This document shows, one piece after another, positions 29,050-38,633 of a DNA stretch of 64,000 nucleotides. Position 1 is the stretch's first letter, and each line of letters starts with the position of its first letter. The translations under genes and the position numbers were made by a program. A model generated the notes under the pieces. That model was not told where the DNA came from. It worked only from the letters and a program-made list of their open reading frames with translations, and made no database searches. Origin of the DNA: Pseudomonas sediminis (GTDB lineage: Bacteria; Pseudomonadota; Gammaproteobacteria; Pseudomonadales; Pseudomonadaceae); contig NZ_NIQU01000001.1 in assembly GCF_002741105.1 (NCBI RefSeq), forward strand, positions 806,001 through 870,000, written 5' to 3'.

Positions 29050-30215
29050 AAAGTCCCGCGCAACGCTTTCTCGAACAATGCGCTGTATTGCGCAGCCGTA
29101 TAGGCGATGGGGTTGGTGCCTGCCGAAGGGTCCACTTCGGCCATACGCCCGACCTGCTCGATACGCGCATCGTCGATGCCGATATCGCTCAGGCTGTGGG
29201 CGATACCCACTTCACTGCGCAGCGTCAGCACCCATTCCAGCACCGCATCGAAACCGCCGCCCGGCAGCGCCAGGTAGCGCGCCATCTTCTCCATCTGCGG
29301 CTCGATCACGGCGCGGTTCGCAACCAACACGTAAGGCATCAAAACCGCGTTGAGCAGGCCATGGTGAGCGTCGTACAGCGCACCCAGCGGATGGGCCAGC
29401 GCATGCATCGCGCCAAGACCACGCTGGAAGGCGGTGGCGCCCATGCTCGAGGCCACCAGCATCTGCAGCCGCACCTCGACATCACCGCCCTGCGCCACCG
29501 CACGCGGCAGGTACTGCTGCACCAGGCGCATGCCCTCTAGGGCGATGCCCTCGGCCATGGGGTGAAACAGTGGCGAGCAGAACGCCTCCAGGCTGTGCGA
29601 CAGCGCATCCATGCCAGTGGCGGCGGTGATTTTCGCCGGCAGGCCGACGGTCAGCTCGGGGTCTAGAATCACCAGAGCAGGCAGCATGCGCGCGTGGAAG
29701 ATGATGCGTTTGATATGCGCGGCATCGTCGGTGATCACCGAGGCGCGGCCGACTTCCGAGCCGGTGCCGGCAGTGGTCGGCACCGCCACCACCGGCGCCA
29801 TGCCGGATACCTTGACCCGGCTGGCGTTGTCGCCGACGTCCTCGAAATCCCACAGCGGCCGATCCTGACCGACCATCAAGGCGATTGCTTTGCCGGCATC
29901 CAGTGCCGAGCCGCCGCCGAAGGCGATCACGCCGTCATGTCCGCCAGCCTTGAACGCAGCCACACCGTCCATCACGTTGCTGCTGGTGGGGTTGCCCTTG
30001 ATCGCCGAGAACAGCCCGGCCTTCAGCCCGGCATCACGACATTGGCGCAGCGCCGCGTCGATCATCGGCAACGCCGCCAAGCCTGGGTCGGTGCACAGCA
30101 GCGGCGCGCGCATGCCGAGCAGGCGGCAGGCCTCGGCCAGCTCAGCAATGCGGCCAACACCAACGCGCATCGAGGTCGGGTAGTTCCAGTTCATGCGGTA
30201 CTGATTCAGGTCCAT
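29046..30215 (-). CDS. Iron-containing alcohol dehydrogenase
   Basis: This 389-residue group III metal-dependent alcohol dehydrogenase has the NAD-binding motif AFGGGSALDAGKAIAL and the metal-site histidines in GMDALSHSLEAF and AMHALAHPLGALYDAHHG. GAGG lies six bases before ATG 30215. It starts ten bases after the aldehyde dehydrogenase stop and follows a glutamine synthetase-like gene in the same direction. Together they could oxidise an alcohol through an aldehyde to an acid. The substrate is unknown. Confidence 0.92.
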   Translation of the reverse strand: MDLNQYRMNWNYPTSMRVGVGRIAELAEACRLLGMRAPLLCTDPGLAALPMIDAALRQCRDAGLKAGLFSAIKGNPTSSNVMDGVAAFKAGGHDGVIAFGGGSALDAGKAIALMVGQDRPLWDFEDVGDNASRVKVSGMAPVVAVPTTAGTGSEVGRASVITDDAAHIKRIIFHARMLPALVILDPELTVGLPAKITAATGMDALSHSLEAFCSPLFHPMAEGIALEGMRLVQQYLPRAVAQGGDVEVRLQMLVASSMGATAFQRGLGAMHALAHPLGALYDAHHGLLNAVLMPYVLVANRAVIEPQMEKMARYLALPGGGFDAVLEWVLTLRSEVGIAHSLSDIGIDDARIEQVGRMAEVDPSAGTNPIAYTAAQYSALFEKALRGTL

Positions 30216-30225
30216 GGCGCGCGCC

Positions 30226-31614
30226 TCACAGCTGAGTCTTGAAGTGGAAGGATTTTGGCCGGGTCAGTTGCTCGTAGCCGACTCGCGACAGGGTGCAGCC
30301 GCGCCCGGAGTGCTTCACCCCGGTCCAGGCCAGGCCAGGGTCGAGGTAGTCGCAGCGGTTGAGAAACACCGTGCCGGCCTCGACCCGATCAGCCAAAGCC
30401 ATGGCGGCGTCGACGTCGCGACTGAAGATGGCTGCGGTCAGGCCGAACTCGCTGTCGTTCATCAGCGCCAGCGCTTCCTCGTCGCTGGCGACCTTCTGAA
30501 TGCCCACCACCGGGCCGAAGGATTCCTCGGTCATCACGCGCATTTCATGGTTGACGTTGGTCAGCACCTGCGGCGCCAGATAAGGCGTACCTGGCGCATC
30601 CTGGGGAAACTCGGCTGGGTCGATATGTGCCTTGGCACCCTGCTCGACCGCCTCGGCGATCTGGGCGCGGACGAAGTCGGCGGCGTCGCTGCGCACCAGC
30701 GGGCCCAGGGTGGTCTCCGGGTCATCCGAACGCCCCAGCTTGTACTGGCGCACCAGCGCCACCGCGCGCTCGACGAACTCATCGAACAATGACGCGTGCA
30801 CGTAGATGCGCTCGATGCCGCAGCACGACTGCCCGGAGTTGAAAAAGGCGCCGTCGATGGCGGTTTCCACCGCGTGCTGCAGATCGGCGTCAGCACGGAT
30901 GTAGGCCGGGTCCTTGCCACCCAATTCGAGCCCAACACTGATGAAGCGCCCGGCAGCAGCACGCTCGACCATGGCTCCGCCGGGCACCGAACCGGTGAAG
31001 GCAACGTGGTCGATACTGGGTGAGCGAATCAAGGCTTCGGTCTCGCCGTGGCTCAGGTGCAGGTACTGGAATACGCCTTCGGGCAGGCCAGCTTCGGCGA
31101 AGGCTTCGACCATGCGTTCGGCGCACAGCGGCGTCTGCGCCGAGTGCTTGAGCAACACCACATTGCCTGCTAACAGCGCCGGCATCACCGCGTTGACGGC
31201 GGTCAGATAGGGGTAGTTCCAGGGTGCGATGATCAACGCCAGGCCCAATGGCTCACGGCGAATGAAACGGGTGAAGCCGGCCTTTTCCGGCAGGCGGATG
31301 TCGGCCAGCGAGCCCTCGGCGATATCGGCCATATGGCTGGCACGCTCGACGAAGCCACGGATCTCGCCAGCGGCGTAACGGATTGGCCGGCCCATCATCC
31401 AGCACAGCTCTTCGGCCAACTGTGCCTCACGGGCAGCGAAGGCTTCGATGGCACGCCGGCCGATGGCGATACGTTCGCGCAGTGGCGTCTGCTTCCAGGC
31501 CTGCTGCGCCAGCTCGGCCTTGGCCAACGCCACCAGTATTTCAGGATTGGACGCCAGATGACGCTCGACGTAGACCGAGCCGTCGATGGGGGAAATGCAT
31601 TGCAGCTTGCTCAT
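30226..31614 (-). CDS. Aldehyde dehydrogenase family protein
   Basis: This 462-residue NAD(P)-dependent aldehyde dehydrogenase has the catalytic glutamate region VGLELGGKDPAYI and the nucleophilic cysteine in NSGQSCCGIERIYVH. The N-terminal start at 31614 (MSKLQCISPIDGSVYV) has GGAG five bases before it; the frame extends to 31779 but through the repeat region. It is followed by an Fe-ADH gene. Semialdehydes from amine catabolism are plausible substrates. Confidence 0.92.
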   Translation of the reverse strand: MSKLQCISPIDGSVYVERHLASNPEILVALAKAELAQQAWKQTPLRERIAIGRRAIEAFAAREAQLAEELCWMMGRPIRYAAGEIRGFVERASHMADIAEGSLADIRLPEKAGFTRFIRREPLGLALIIAPWNYPYLTAVNAVMPALLAGNVVLLKHSAQTPLCAERMVEAFAEAGLPEGVFQYLHLSHGETEALIRSPSIDHVAFTGSVPGGAMVERAAAGRFISVGLELGGKDPAYIRADADLQHAVETAIDGAFFNSGQSCCGIERIYVHASLFDEFVERAVALVRQYKLGRSDDPETTLGPLVRSDAADFVRAQIAEAVEQGAKAHIDPAEFPQDAPGTPYLAPQVLTNVNHEMRVMTEESFGPVVGIQKVASDEEALALMNDSEFGLTAAIFSRDVDAAMALADRVEAGTVFLNRCDYLDPGLAWTGVKHSGRGCTLSRVGYEQLTRPKSFHFKTQL

Positions 31615-31639
31615 AAGGTGCTCCAGAAATCTTGCCCGC

Positions 31640-31698
31640 GTAGCCCGGATGCAATCCGGGACACTCGACGAAACCGCCCCGGATCGCATCCGGGCTAC
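31640..31698. repeat. REP-like inverted pair, family C
   Basis: GTAGCCCGGATGCAATCCGG and the inverse CCGGATCGCATCCGGGCTAC lie between the glutamine synthetase-like gene and the aldehyde dehydrogenase gene. Similar to 28990-29049; both fall in one putative operon. Confidence 0.78.
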
Positions 31699-31709
31699 GG
31701 ACGGTGGAA

Positions 31710-33083
31710 TCAGATGATTTCGAAGTAGCGATCCAGCTCCCAATCGCTGACATGGCGACGGTACTCGCGCTCTTCCCATTCACGGCTGGCGGCGAAGTGC
31801 TCGACGAAGGCATCGCCGAACATCTCTCGGGCGGCCTGCGACCCCTTCAGCCGTTGCGCGGCGTCCCACAGGGTGCGCGGTAACGCCAGCTCCTCGGGGT
31901 GCTTGACCGCATAGGCATTGCCGCTGACAGGATCGGTTGGTTCCCACTCCTGCATGACGCCGTAAAGGCCCGAGCCGATGGCCACCGACAACGCCAGGAA
32001 CGGATTGCCGTCGGCAGCGCCAAGGCGGTACTCCTGGCGCTGCGACTTGTCGCTACCGGGGATCACTCGCAGCGCTGCGGTGCGGTTCTCCACGCCCCAG
32101 GTGGCGTCGGTGGGCGCCCAGAATCCGGGAATAAGACGGCGATAGCTGTTCAGGGTCGGCGCCACCATGCACAGGAATTCCGGCATCAGACGCTGCTGCC
32201 CGGCGAGAAAATGCCGCTGCAGCTTGCTCATGTTGTGCGCCTGGCTGGGGTCGTAGAACGCCGACTTGTCCGTCTTGCGGTCACGCAACGACACATGGAT
32301 ATGACCGCTCTGCCCTGGGTACTTGCCCGACCACTTGGCCATGAAGGTGGCCATCAGCCCGTTACGCTGGGCCAGTACCTTCATGAAGGTCTTGAACAGC
32401 GCGCCCTTGTCCGCTGCGGCTTCGGCATGGTCGTAGGCAATGGCTGCCTCGAGCACACCCGGGCCGGTTTCGGTGTGCAGGCCTTCGATGGGGAAATCCA
32501 TCGCCTCACCCATTTCGAGAATCTGGTGATAGAGCTCGGCATGCACCGAGTTGCGGATCATCGAGTAGCCAAACCAGTCCGGGGTGAACGGCTTGAGATC
32601 GCGAAAGCCTTTGGCCCGCGCCGAGTCCGGAGTTTCATCGAACATGAAGAACTCGTATTCCAGCGCAGCGAAGGGCTCGAAGCCCATGTCCTGGCAGCGC
32701 TGGATGACCCGGCGCAGCGTGCCGCGCGGACACACTGCCTCGGCTTGCTGGTCGAATTCGGCGAGAAACAGCAGCATGCCGTTCTCGAAGGGAATCTCGC
32801 GGCAGGTGTGCGGCAGGATACGCACCGGCGCGTCCGGATAGCCGCTGTGCCAACCGGTGTACTGGGCATTGTCGTAGAGCTGATCCTTGACGTCCCAGCC
32901 GAGCACCACATCGCAGAAGGCAAAGCCGTGCTCGAGAGCGGAGAAGAACTTGCTGCGGCTCATGTATTTGCCGCGCATCACCCCATCGTTATCGAACAGG
33001 CCTACCTTGACGTGGCTCAGGCCACGCTCCTCGACGATGCGCCGGGCATCGCCCAGGGTCTTTACATCCCGTGGTTTGAACAT
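31710..33083 (-). CDS. Glutamine synthetase family protein (probable gamma-glutamyl-amide synthetase)
   Basis: This 457-residue protein has the glutamine synthetase fold: an N-terminal beta-grasp (VKVGLFDNDGVMRGKYM) and a catalytic domain with LEYEFFMFDE, GQSGHIHVSL and NRTAALRVIPG. The arrangement with aldehyde and alcohol dehydrogenases resembles gamma-glutamylation pathways for polyamines or amino alcohols (PuuA or IpuC-like) rather than ammonium assimilation. That is an inference from context, and the amine is unknown. Confidence 0.88.
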   Translation of the reverse strand: MFKPRDVKTLGDARRIVEERGLSHVKVGLFDNDGVMRGKYMSRSKFFSALEHGFAFCDVVLGWDVKDQLYDNAQYTGWHSGYPDAPVRILPHTCREIPFENGMLLFLAEFDQQAEAVCPRGTLRRVIQRCQDMGFEPFAALEYEFFMFDETPDSARAKGFRDLKPFTPDWFGYSMIRNSVHAELYHQILEMGEAMDFPIEGLHTETGPGVLEAAIAYDHAEAAADKGALFKTFMKVLAQRNGLMATFMAKWSGKYPGQSGHIHVSLRDRKTDKSAFYDPSQAHNMSKLQRHFLAGQQRLMPEFLCMVAPTLNSYRRLIPGFWAPTDATWGVENRTAALRVIPGSDKSQRQEYRLGAADGNPFLALSVAIGSGLYGVMQEWEPTDPVSGNAYAVKHPEELALPRTLWDAAQRLKGSQAAREMFGDAFVEHFAASREWEEREYRRHVSDWELDRYFEII

Positions 33084-33314
33084 GCTAACCCCTGTGTCTT
33101 GTTGTTATCGCGGGCGGGTTAAGCGAAGAGCTGGGCATTCATGACCGGCCAGGCAAGGCCGACGACGCACGAACGCAGCACGACGCTTGTGACAGCGTCC
33201 GTTTCAGGCTCATAGAGTGTGGTACAGGATTGCCGGGATGGCAGGGAGCGGGGCAGAAAAATAGGCGATGACGATCAAGGCGGTGGACAACCGAAGGCTA
33301 TCCACCGCGACGCA

Positions 33315-34091
33315 CTAAGCTGTCGGCACCGTACCGCCGTCGATCAGGAATTCACTACCGGTGATGGAGGCCGCCCGAGGTGACGCCAGGAAAGCGATGA
33401 GTTCAGCGACTTCCGACGGCGTCGAAGGGCGACCGAGCGGAATACCTCCCAGCGCATCCATGATGATGCGCTTGCCTCCGTCATAATCGGTGCCCGCCTC
33501 CTCTGCCAATCGCTTGGCCAAGGCGACCGATGCCTCGGTTTCGATCCAGCCAGGGGCAACCCTCACGACGCGCACGCCTTTGGGCGAAACCTCTTTCGAC
33601 AGGCTCTTGCTGTAAGTCGAAAGCGCCGCTTTGGCTGCAGCGTACGCAGTGGTCGCCTCGGGCAGCGGCAAGCGACTTTGAATGGACGTCACATGGATGA
33701 TCACGCCCGCTGCACGCTGCAGCATGCCCGGAAGCAGTGCACGGTCGAGGCGAACCGCAGGGAACAGGTTCAGATCGAGCTCGCGCTGCCACTGCTCGTC
33801 ATCCAGCGCGGCAAACCCTCCGCCAGGAGCGGACGAGCCACCCAGGACGTGCACGAGAATGTCGACGCCACCCAGGCGCTGCTCGGTCGCCGCCACCAGC
33901 GCCGCGCAACCGTCTGGGGTACAAAGATCCGCCTGAACGAACAGATCTGGCGGTACGGCGCTGTCGGCCTGTCGCGCAGCGGTCAGTACCTGCGCGCCCT
34001 CCGCCTGGAAAAGACGAACCACTGCGAGTCCCACACCTTTGGTCCCACCGGTCACTAGGACACGCTTGCCAGCAAACTCAAGGTTCATCAT
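33315..34091 (-). CDS. SDR family oxidoreductase
   Basis: This 258-residue short-chain dehydrogenase has the cofactor motif [18 protein letters not shown] in place of the NNAG region, and catalytic residues in HVTSIQSR and [15 protein letters not shown]. It is the second gene after an NTF2-like protein, with overlapping ends. The LysR regulator gene is divergent, so SDR and NTF2-like genes probably form its target operon. Confidence 0.88.
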   Translation of the reverse strand: MMNLEFAGKRVLVTGGTKGVGLAVVRLFQAEGAQVLTAARQADSAVPPDLFVQADLCTPDGCAALVAATEQRLGGVDILVHVLGGSSAPGGGFAALDDEQWQRELDLNLFPAVRLDRALLPGMLQRAAGVIIHVTSIQSRLPLPEATTAYAAAKAALSTYSKSLSKEVSPKGVRVVRVAPGWIETEASVALAKRLAEEAGTDYDGGKRIIMDALGGIPLGRPSTPSEVAELIAFLASPRAASITGSEFLIDGGTVPTA

Positions 34092-34417
34092 GGCGCAATC
34101 TCCAGTGAGCTGATCCGCCCGTCACGCAAACGAAAGACATGCTTGAGTGGAATCGGACTACCGGGAAAGTCACCACTCACCATTGCCGTGACGCTGAGTT
34201 GATCCTCCTTGGCAAACGACTCGATGGGCTCCACCCGGTAAGTGAATGCCTTCCGCGCAGCCTGCTGCCAGGACTCGATGGCCTCGATCCCCTTATGGCA
34301 GCGGTTTTCATCGATCACGCTGGCGTCCGCATGGAAACACGCCGTCATACGTGAGATGTCATCGCCGTTGCTGATCTCGAAATAGGCTTGAACGACACTC
34401 GGCAATTGCAGGCTCAT
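34088..34417 (-). CDS. NTF2-like (SnoaL) family protein
   Basis: This 109-residue protein has the alpha+beta barrel pattern of the SnoaL/NTF2 superfamily: [27 protein letters not shown] near the N-terminus and [15 protein letters not shown] at the end. It overlaps the SDR gene by four bases. It may act as a small isomerase, binding or accessory protein for the SDR reaction. No catalytic residue set is certain. Confidence 0.82.
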   Translation of the reverse strand: MSLQLPSVVQAYFEISNGDDISRMTACFHADASVIDENRCHKGIEAIESWQQAARKAFTYRVEPIESFAKEDQLSVTAMVSGDFPGSPIPLKHVFRLRDGRISSLEIAP

Positions 34418-34490
34418 ACGCTAGTTCCTCTCACAGTTGTCAGTCTTGCAGAGCTGCGATCTTGCCTCTCGCGAGACAATCTGCTCAATT

Positions 34491-34515
34491 GGGATAAATG
34501 CTGATGACCTATCCC
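34491..34515. promoter_or_regulatory. Candidate LysR operator
   Basis: The inverted repeat GGGATA (34491-34496) and TATCCC (34510-34515), separated by 13 bases, lies 18 bases upstream of the LysR start, in the divergent region with the NTF2/SDR genes. TCTCGCGAGA at 34467-34476 is a second perfect palindrome there. Confidence 0.35.
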
Positions 34516-34533
34516 GCATAGCAGGACTATTCG

Positions 34534-35451
34534 ATGTCCGATTCACGCCTTACCCTTCATGAGCTGGAGGCCGTCCTGGCCGTGGCCCGCCGTGCCTCGT
34601 TTCGGCGGGCAGCTATCGACCTGAATGTTTCCACTACCGCGCTGAGCAGCACTATCGCCAAGCTGGAGATGACGCTGCAGACGCGTCTGTTCAATCGCAC
34701 CACACGCAGCGTGTCGCTGACAGAGTCAGGTCGACGTTATCTGGAGCAGGTGGGGCCTACGCTGCAGGCTCTACGCGGCGCACTGGAAACGGTTCGCTCG
34801 CACAACGCCGAACCTGCTGGCGTGATCAGAATCAACGCATTTGCCAGCGCGGCACGCACAGCACTCATGCCGCTGGTCCTGGAGTTTGCCGCCCGTTACC
34901 CGCGCGTGCAGATCAATCTGGTGACGGAGGAACGACTGATGGACATCGTCGCGGAAGGCTTCGACCTGGGCGTGCGCGCATCCAGCCTGATACCAGGTGA
35001 CATGATCGCCATCTCACTCGGCCAGACACAGCGTTATGCCGTGGTGGGCACAGCCAAGTACTTCGCCGAACACGGCATGCCGCAAACACCTGCCGATCTG
35101 AAACAGCATGAATGCCTACGCATCCGGCTGCCCAACGGCGCCATCTATCCCTGGTACTTCGAACATGCTGGCGAAGTGCTCAGGGTTGATGTCGAGGGTC
35201 AGTTCACAGTGGATGAGCCGAGCGTAGCCAAGGCCATCGTGCAGGCGAACGTGGCGCTCGGGCTTTTTCTGGAGCAGGAGGTCCAAGCGGAGATCGATGC
35301 TGGAAACCTGCTGCGAGTGCTGCAGAACTGGACGCCACCCAGAGATGACCTGTGCCTTTACTACCCCAGTCGGAGCAATCCGTCTGCCTCGCTCAAGGCA
35401 TTCACTGACCTGGCCCGAGAGAATCTCCAGCGCTGCCCGCACCATCGCTGA
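34534..35451 (+). CDS. LysR-family transcriptional regulator
   Basis: This 305-residue protein has an N-terminal winged helix-turn-helix ([32 protein letters not shown]) and a C-terminal LysR substrate-binding domain ([26 protein letters not shown] and onward), of the CrgA/AaeR-like branch. It is divergent from the NTF2-like/SDR operon with 116 bases between. Inducer unknown. Confidence 0.93.
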   Translation: MSDSRLTLHELEAVLAVARRASFRRAAIDLNVSTTALSSTIAKLEMTLQTRLFNRTTRSVSLTESGRRYLEQVGPTLQALRGALETVRSHNAEPAGVIRINAFASAARTALMPLVLEFAARYPRVQINLVTEERLMDIVAEGFDLGVRASSLIPGDMIAISLGQTQRYAVVGTAKYFAEHGMPQTPADLKQHECLRIRLPNGAIYPWYFEHAGEVLRVDVEGQFTVDEPSVAKAIVQANVALGLFLEQEVQAEIDAGNLLRVLQNWTPPRDDLCLYYPSRSNPSASLKAFTDLARENLQRCPHHR

Positions 35452-35480
35452 GCGTTGGGCGGGCAGTCGTGGGGGAGACC

Positions 35481-36518
35481 TCAACCGCGATAAGGTGCTC
35501 CAGCCTTGGCCATCAATGCGTTGTACTTCTTGAAGATATCCACCACCTTGGCGCAGCGCGGGCTGGTCTTGGCGATTTCGTCCCAGAATTTCTGCGCCTC
35601 GGCTTCAACCGTGGCCCATTCTTCGGCGGGTATTGAGGTCAGCTCCAGCTTGCCGCCCTCGACCCGCAACTGCGCCTCGCCGCCCCAGTACCAGTGCTGG
35701 CGGTAGTAGTTTGAGCTGTCCATGCACAGCTTGAACAACGTCTTGAGATGTTCCGGTACCTCGGCCCATTTGTCCGAGTTGGCGAAGTAGGAGCCGCACC
35801 ACGCGCCGGAGATGTTGTTGGTCAGGAAGTACTTGGTGACGTTGGCCCAGCCGACGGTGTAGTCCTCGGTGATACCGGACCAGGCGATGCCGTCCAGCTC
35901 GCCGGTCTGGATCGCCACCTCGACGTCCTCCCAGGGCAGGGTCACCGGAATCACGCCGAAGCGCGAAAGGAATTTGCCGGCGGTGGGGAAGGTGAAGATG
36001 CGTTTGCCCTTGAGATCATCGAGCTTTCTGATTGGCTGTACGGTGGCGAAGTGGCAAGGGTCCCAGGCACCGGCGCCGAGCCAGGTAACGCCCTTGACCT
36101 CACCGTAGGCCTCGGCCCAGATCTCGTTGAGCCCGTACTGCTCGAACAGCACCGGCACATCGAGGCTGTAGCGGGTGGCGAAGGGGAAGTAACCACCGAA
36201 CACCGAGACGTCCACAGGCGCGGCAATCGAATCGTCATCACTCTGCACCGCATCGATAGTGCCGCGCTGCATGGCGCGAAATAGCTCGCCGGTCGGCACA
36301 AGCTGGTCGGCGAAATATAACTGGATCTCCATCTGGCCATTGGCAGCCTTGTTGAAGGCGTCGATCGAGGGTTTGATCACGTGCTCGGCCAGTGCCGCGC
36401 CGGCATAGGTTTGCAATCGCCAGGTGATTTTCTTCGGCTCGGCGGCGTAGATATGCGCCGAACCCAGGGCCGCGGTGCCGACTGCGGCGGTTTTCAGGAA
36501 ATCGCGTCTCGTACTCAT
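35481..36518 (-). CDS. TRAP transporter solute-binding protein (DctP family), Tat-exported
   Basis: This 345-residue periplasmic binding protein of a tripartite ATP-independent transporter starts at 36518 (MSTRRDFLKTAAVG), giving a twin-arginine signal (RRDFLK) that ends near YAAEPKK. GGAGAG is upstream. The fold follows ITWRLQTYAG. The protein lies just downstream of the large and small permease genes on the same strand. The ligand is probably an organic acid, but it cannot be read off. Confidence 0.92.
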   Translation of the reverse strand: MSTRRDFLKTAAVGTAALGSAHIYAAEPKKITWRLQTYAGAALAEHVIKPSIDAFNKAANGQMEIQLYFADQLVPTGELFRAMQRGTIDAVQSDDDSIAAPVDVSVFGGYFPFATRYSLDVPVLFEQYGLNEIWAEAYGEVKGVTWLGAGAWDPCHFATVQPIRKLDDLKGKRIFTFPTAGKFLSRFGVIPVTLPWEDVEVAIQTGELDGIAWSGITEDYTVGWANVTKYFLTNNISGAWCGSYFANSDKWAEVPEHLKTLFKLCMDSSNYYRQHWYWGGEAQLRVEGGKLELTSIPAEEWATVEAEAQKFWDEIAKTSPRCAKVVDIFKKYNALMAKAGAPYRG

Positions 36519-36643
36519 GCTGGTCTCTCCATAGTGTCGATGCCGATGCAATACAACCGCTCAATGCCGCCAGAGCTGACGGCCTTACCAGTGGCCGGAC
36601 GAACCGGCTCGACTGTTGGCGCGCATGCGCCGATTTCCGTTGA

Positions 36644-37969
36644 TCAGCCGCCGTAATGCAGTTGCGGCAACCACAGCGCCAGCTGTGGGAAGACCATCAC
36701 CAGGGTCAACGCCAGCACCATGATGATGACGAAGGGGATGACCGAGACATAGATGTCACGCAGGGACACTTCAGGCGGAGCCATGGCCCGCATGAGGAAC
36801 AGGTTGTAGCCGAATGGCGGGGTCATGTAGGCGATCTGGCAGGTGATGGTGTAGAGCACGCCGTACCAGATCAGATCGAAGCCCAGGGCACCGACCAGCG
36901 GAATGTACAGAGGCGCAACGATCACCAGCATGGCGGTGTCGTCGAGGAACATGCCCATCACGATGAAGGAGATCTGCATCAGGATGAGAATCTGCCACGG
37001 CCCCAGGTGCAGGCTGTCGACGAAGAAGCCTTCGATGGCCCTGACCGCGCCGAGGCCATCGAACACCGCGCCGAAGCACAGCGCGGCGAGAATGATCCAC
37101 ATGAACATGCAACTGATGGCCAGGGTCTTGCGCAGCGTCTCCTCCATCACCTTGCCACTCAGCCGCCCCTTGAACAGCGCTGCCAGGGTCGCTGCCGCTG
37201 CGCCGACTGCCGAGCTTTCCACCAAGCTGGTGTAGCCCATCAGGAACAGCCCGGTCATCGACAGGAAGATGAACACCGGTACCAGCCCGGCACTGAGCAG
37301 GCGCAGCTTCTCCTGCATGCTGATCTGCTCGCGCTCGGCCTGTGACAGCGCTGGGCCGAGCTGCGGCTGCAAGCGGCAGCGAATGGCGATGTAGAGCATG
37401 AACATGCCGGCCATCATCAGTCCGGGAATCGCCCCAGCCAGCCACAACTGGCCCACTGGCTGGCGCGCGATCATGCCGTAGAGCACCAGCACCACACTGG
37501 GTGGAATCAGAATCCCCAGCGAACTGCCCGCCTGAATCACCCCGGTGATCATGATCTTGTCGTAACCACGCCTGAGCAGCTCGGGCAAGGCGATGCTGGC
37601 GCCGATGGCCATGCCGGCCACGCTCAGGCCGTTCATCGCCGAGATCGCCACCATGAGAAAGATGGTGCCGATGGCCAGGCCGCCCGGCAGCGGACCCATC
37701 CACACATGGAACATCTTGTAGAGGTCTTCGGCGATGCCCGACTCGGAGAGCATGTAACCCATGAACACGAACATCGGCAGGGTCAGCAGCGGGTACCACT
37801 TCATCAGCTTCATGGCTGCACTGAAGGCCATCTCCGAGCCGCCATCACCCCACAACAGCAATGCAGCAGCCGCAGCGACGAAGCCGATGGCGCCGAAGAC
37901 CCGCTTACCGGTCAGCAGCAACAGCATCATCGAGGAGAACATCAACACTGCGATCAGCTCGTAGCTCAT
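36644..37969 (-). CDS. TRAP transporter large permease (DctM family)
   Basis: This 441-residue polytopic protein has more than ten hydrophobic segments. Typical parts are MLSESGIAEDLYKMFHVWMGPLPGGLAI and GSSLGILIPPSVVLVLYGMIA. ATG 37969 overlaps the stop of the small permease gene by one base; the longer frame to 38089 lies inside that gene. It uses an ion gradient to power uptake with the DctP and DctQ partners. Confidence 0.92.
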   Translation of the reverse strand: MSYELIAVLMFSSMMLLLLTGKRVFGAIGFVAAAAALLLWGDGGSEMAFSAAMKLMKWYPLLTLPMFVFMGYMLSESGIAEDLYKMFHVWMGPLPGGLAIGTIFLMVAISAMNGLSVAGMAIGASIALPELLRRGYDKIMITGVIQAGSSLGILIPPSVVLVLYGMIARQPVGQLWLAGAIPGLMMAGMFMLYIAIRCRLQPQLGPALSQAEREQISMQEKLRLLSAGLVPVFIFLSMTGLFLMGYTSLVESSAVGAAAATLAALFKGRLSGKVMEETLRKTLAISCMFMWIILAALCFGAVFDGLGAVRAIEGFFVDSLHLGPWQILILMQISFIVMGMFLDDTAMLVIVAPLYIPLVGALGFDLIWYGVLYTITCQIAYMTPPFGYNLFLMRAMAPPEVSLRDIYVSVIPFVIIMVLALTLVMVFPQLALWLPQLHYGG

Positions 37970-38475
37970 CAGAGCGTCTCCCCACGGGCCGCGTACAGAT
38001 CCTTGAAGAAGGTGGCGATCGCCTGCAGCAGCATCATGACAATGCCCAGGCACATGATGATCTTGATGGGAGCCATGTAGGGCGACCACGCCGAGTAGCT
38101 GGTCTCCTTGTATTCGATGGCGTACTCGGTGGAGGAAATGCCACCGATCAGCAGCATCACCAGGTAGAAGATCAGCATGAACACGGTGATCGCATCGACC
38201 ACCGCTCGGGTGCGTGGCGACCAGTTGCTGTAGGCCAGGTCCATGCGCACATGGGCGTCGAGCTGCATCGAGTAGGCACCGCCGAGCAGGAAATAGGCGA
38301 CCATGAGGAATTGGGCGCTTTCCAGGGTCCAGATCGATGGCGTGAAGAAAGTCTTGCTGATGGAGGAGTACAGGAGCACCGCCAGCATGGCGAAGATCAG
38401 GTACATGGCGAAGCGCCCGACCCTCAGGTTGAATGCGTCCACGACCCGGACGAAAGCTCTAATGCCCTTGCGCAT
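37969..38475 (-). CDS. TRAP transporter small permease (DctQ family)
   Basis: This 168-residue membrane protein has four hydrophobic spans, the typical number for DctQ proteins. AGGA is six bases before ATG 38475. It is the first gene of the TRAP operon (small permease, large permease, binding protein). All three share direction with the oxidising enzymes at 29-33 kb, but the LysR/SDR island lies between. Confidence 0.9.
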   Translation of the reverse strand: MRKGIRAFVRVVDAFNLRVGRFAMYLIFAMLAVLLYSSISKTFFTPSIWTLESAQFLMVAYFLLGGAYSMQLDAHVRMDLAYSNWSPRTRAVVDAITVFMLIFYLVMLLIGGISSTEYAIEYKETSYSAWSPYMAPIKIIMCLGIVMMLLQAIATFFKDLYAARGETL

Positions 38476-38633
38476 GCAGTTTCCTGCTGTTTTTGTTCGT
38501 TATCCCGTCAGCCTAGACGAAGATTCGCCAAAGCCAACCGCCCCGCCGAGCCATAGCAGGAAACGCGCCAGCCATTAGCGGCAAGCCTTTCGTCGAACAA
38601 AATCAAGCACTTGGAAAGTACCGTGCTAGAGCC

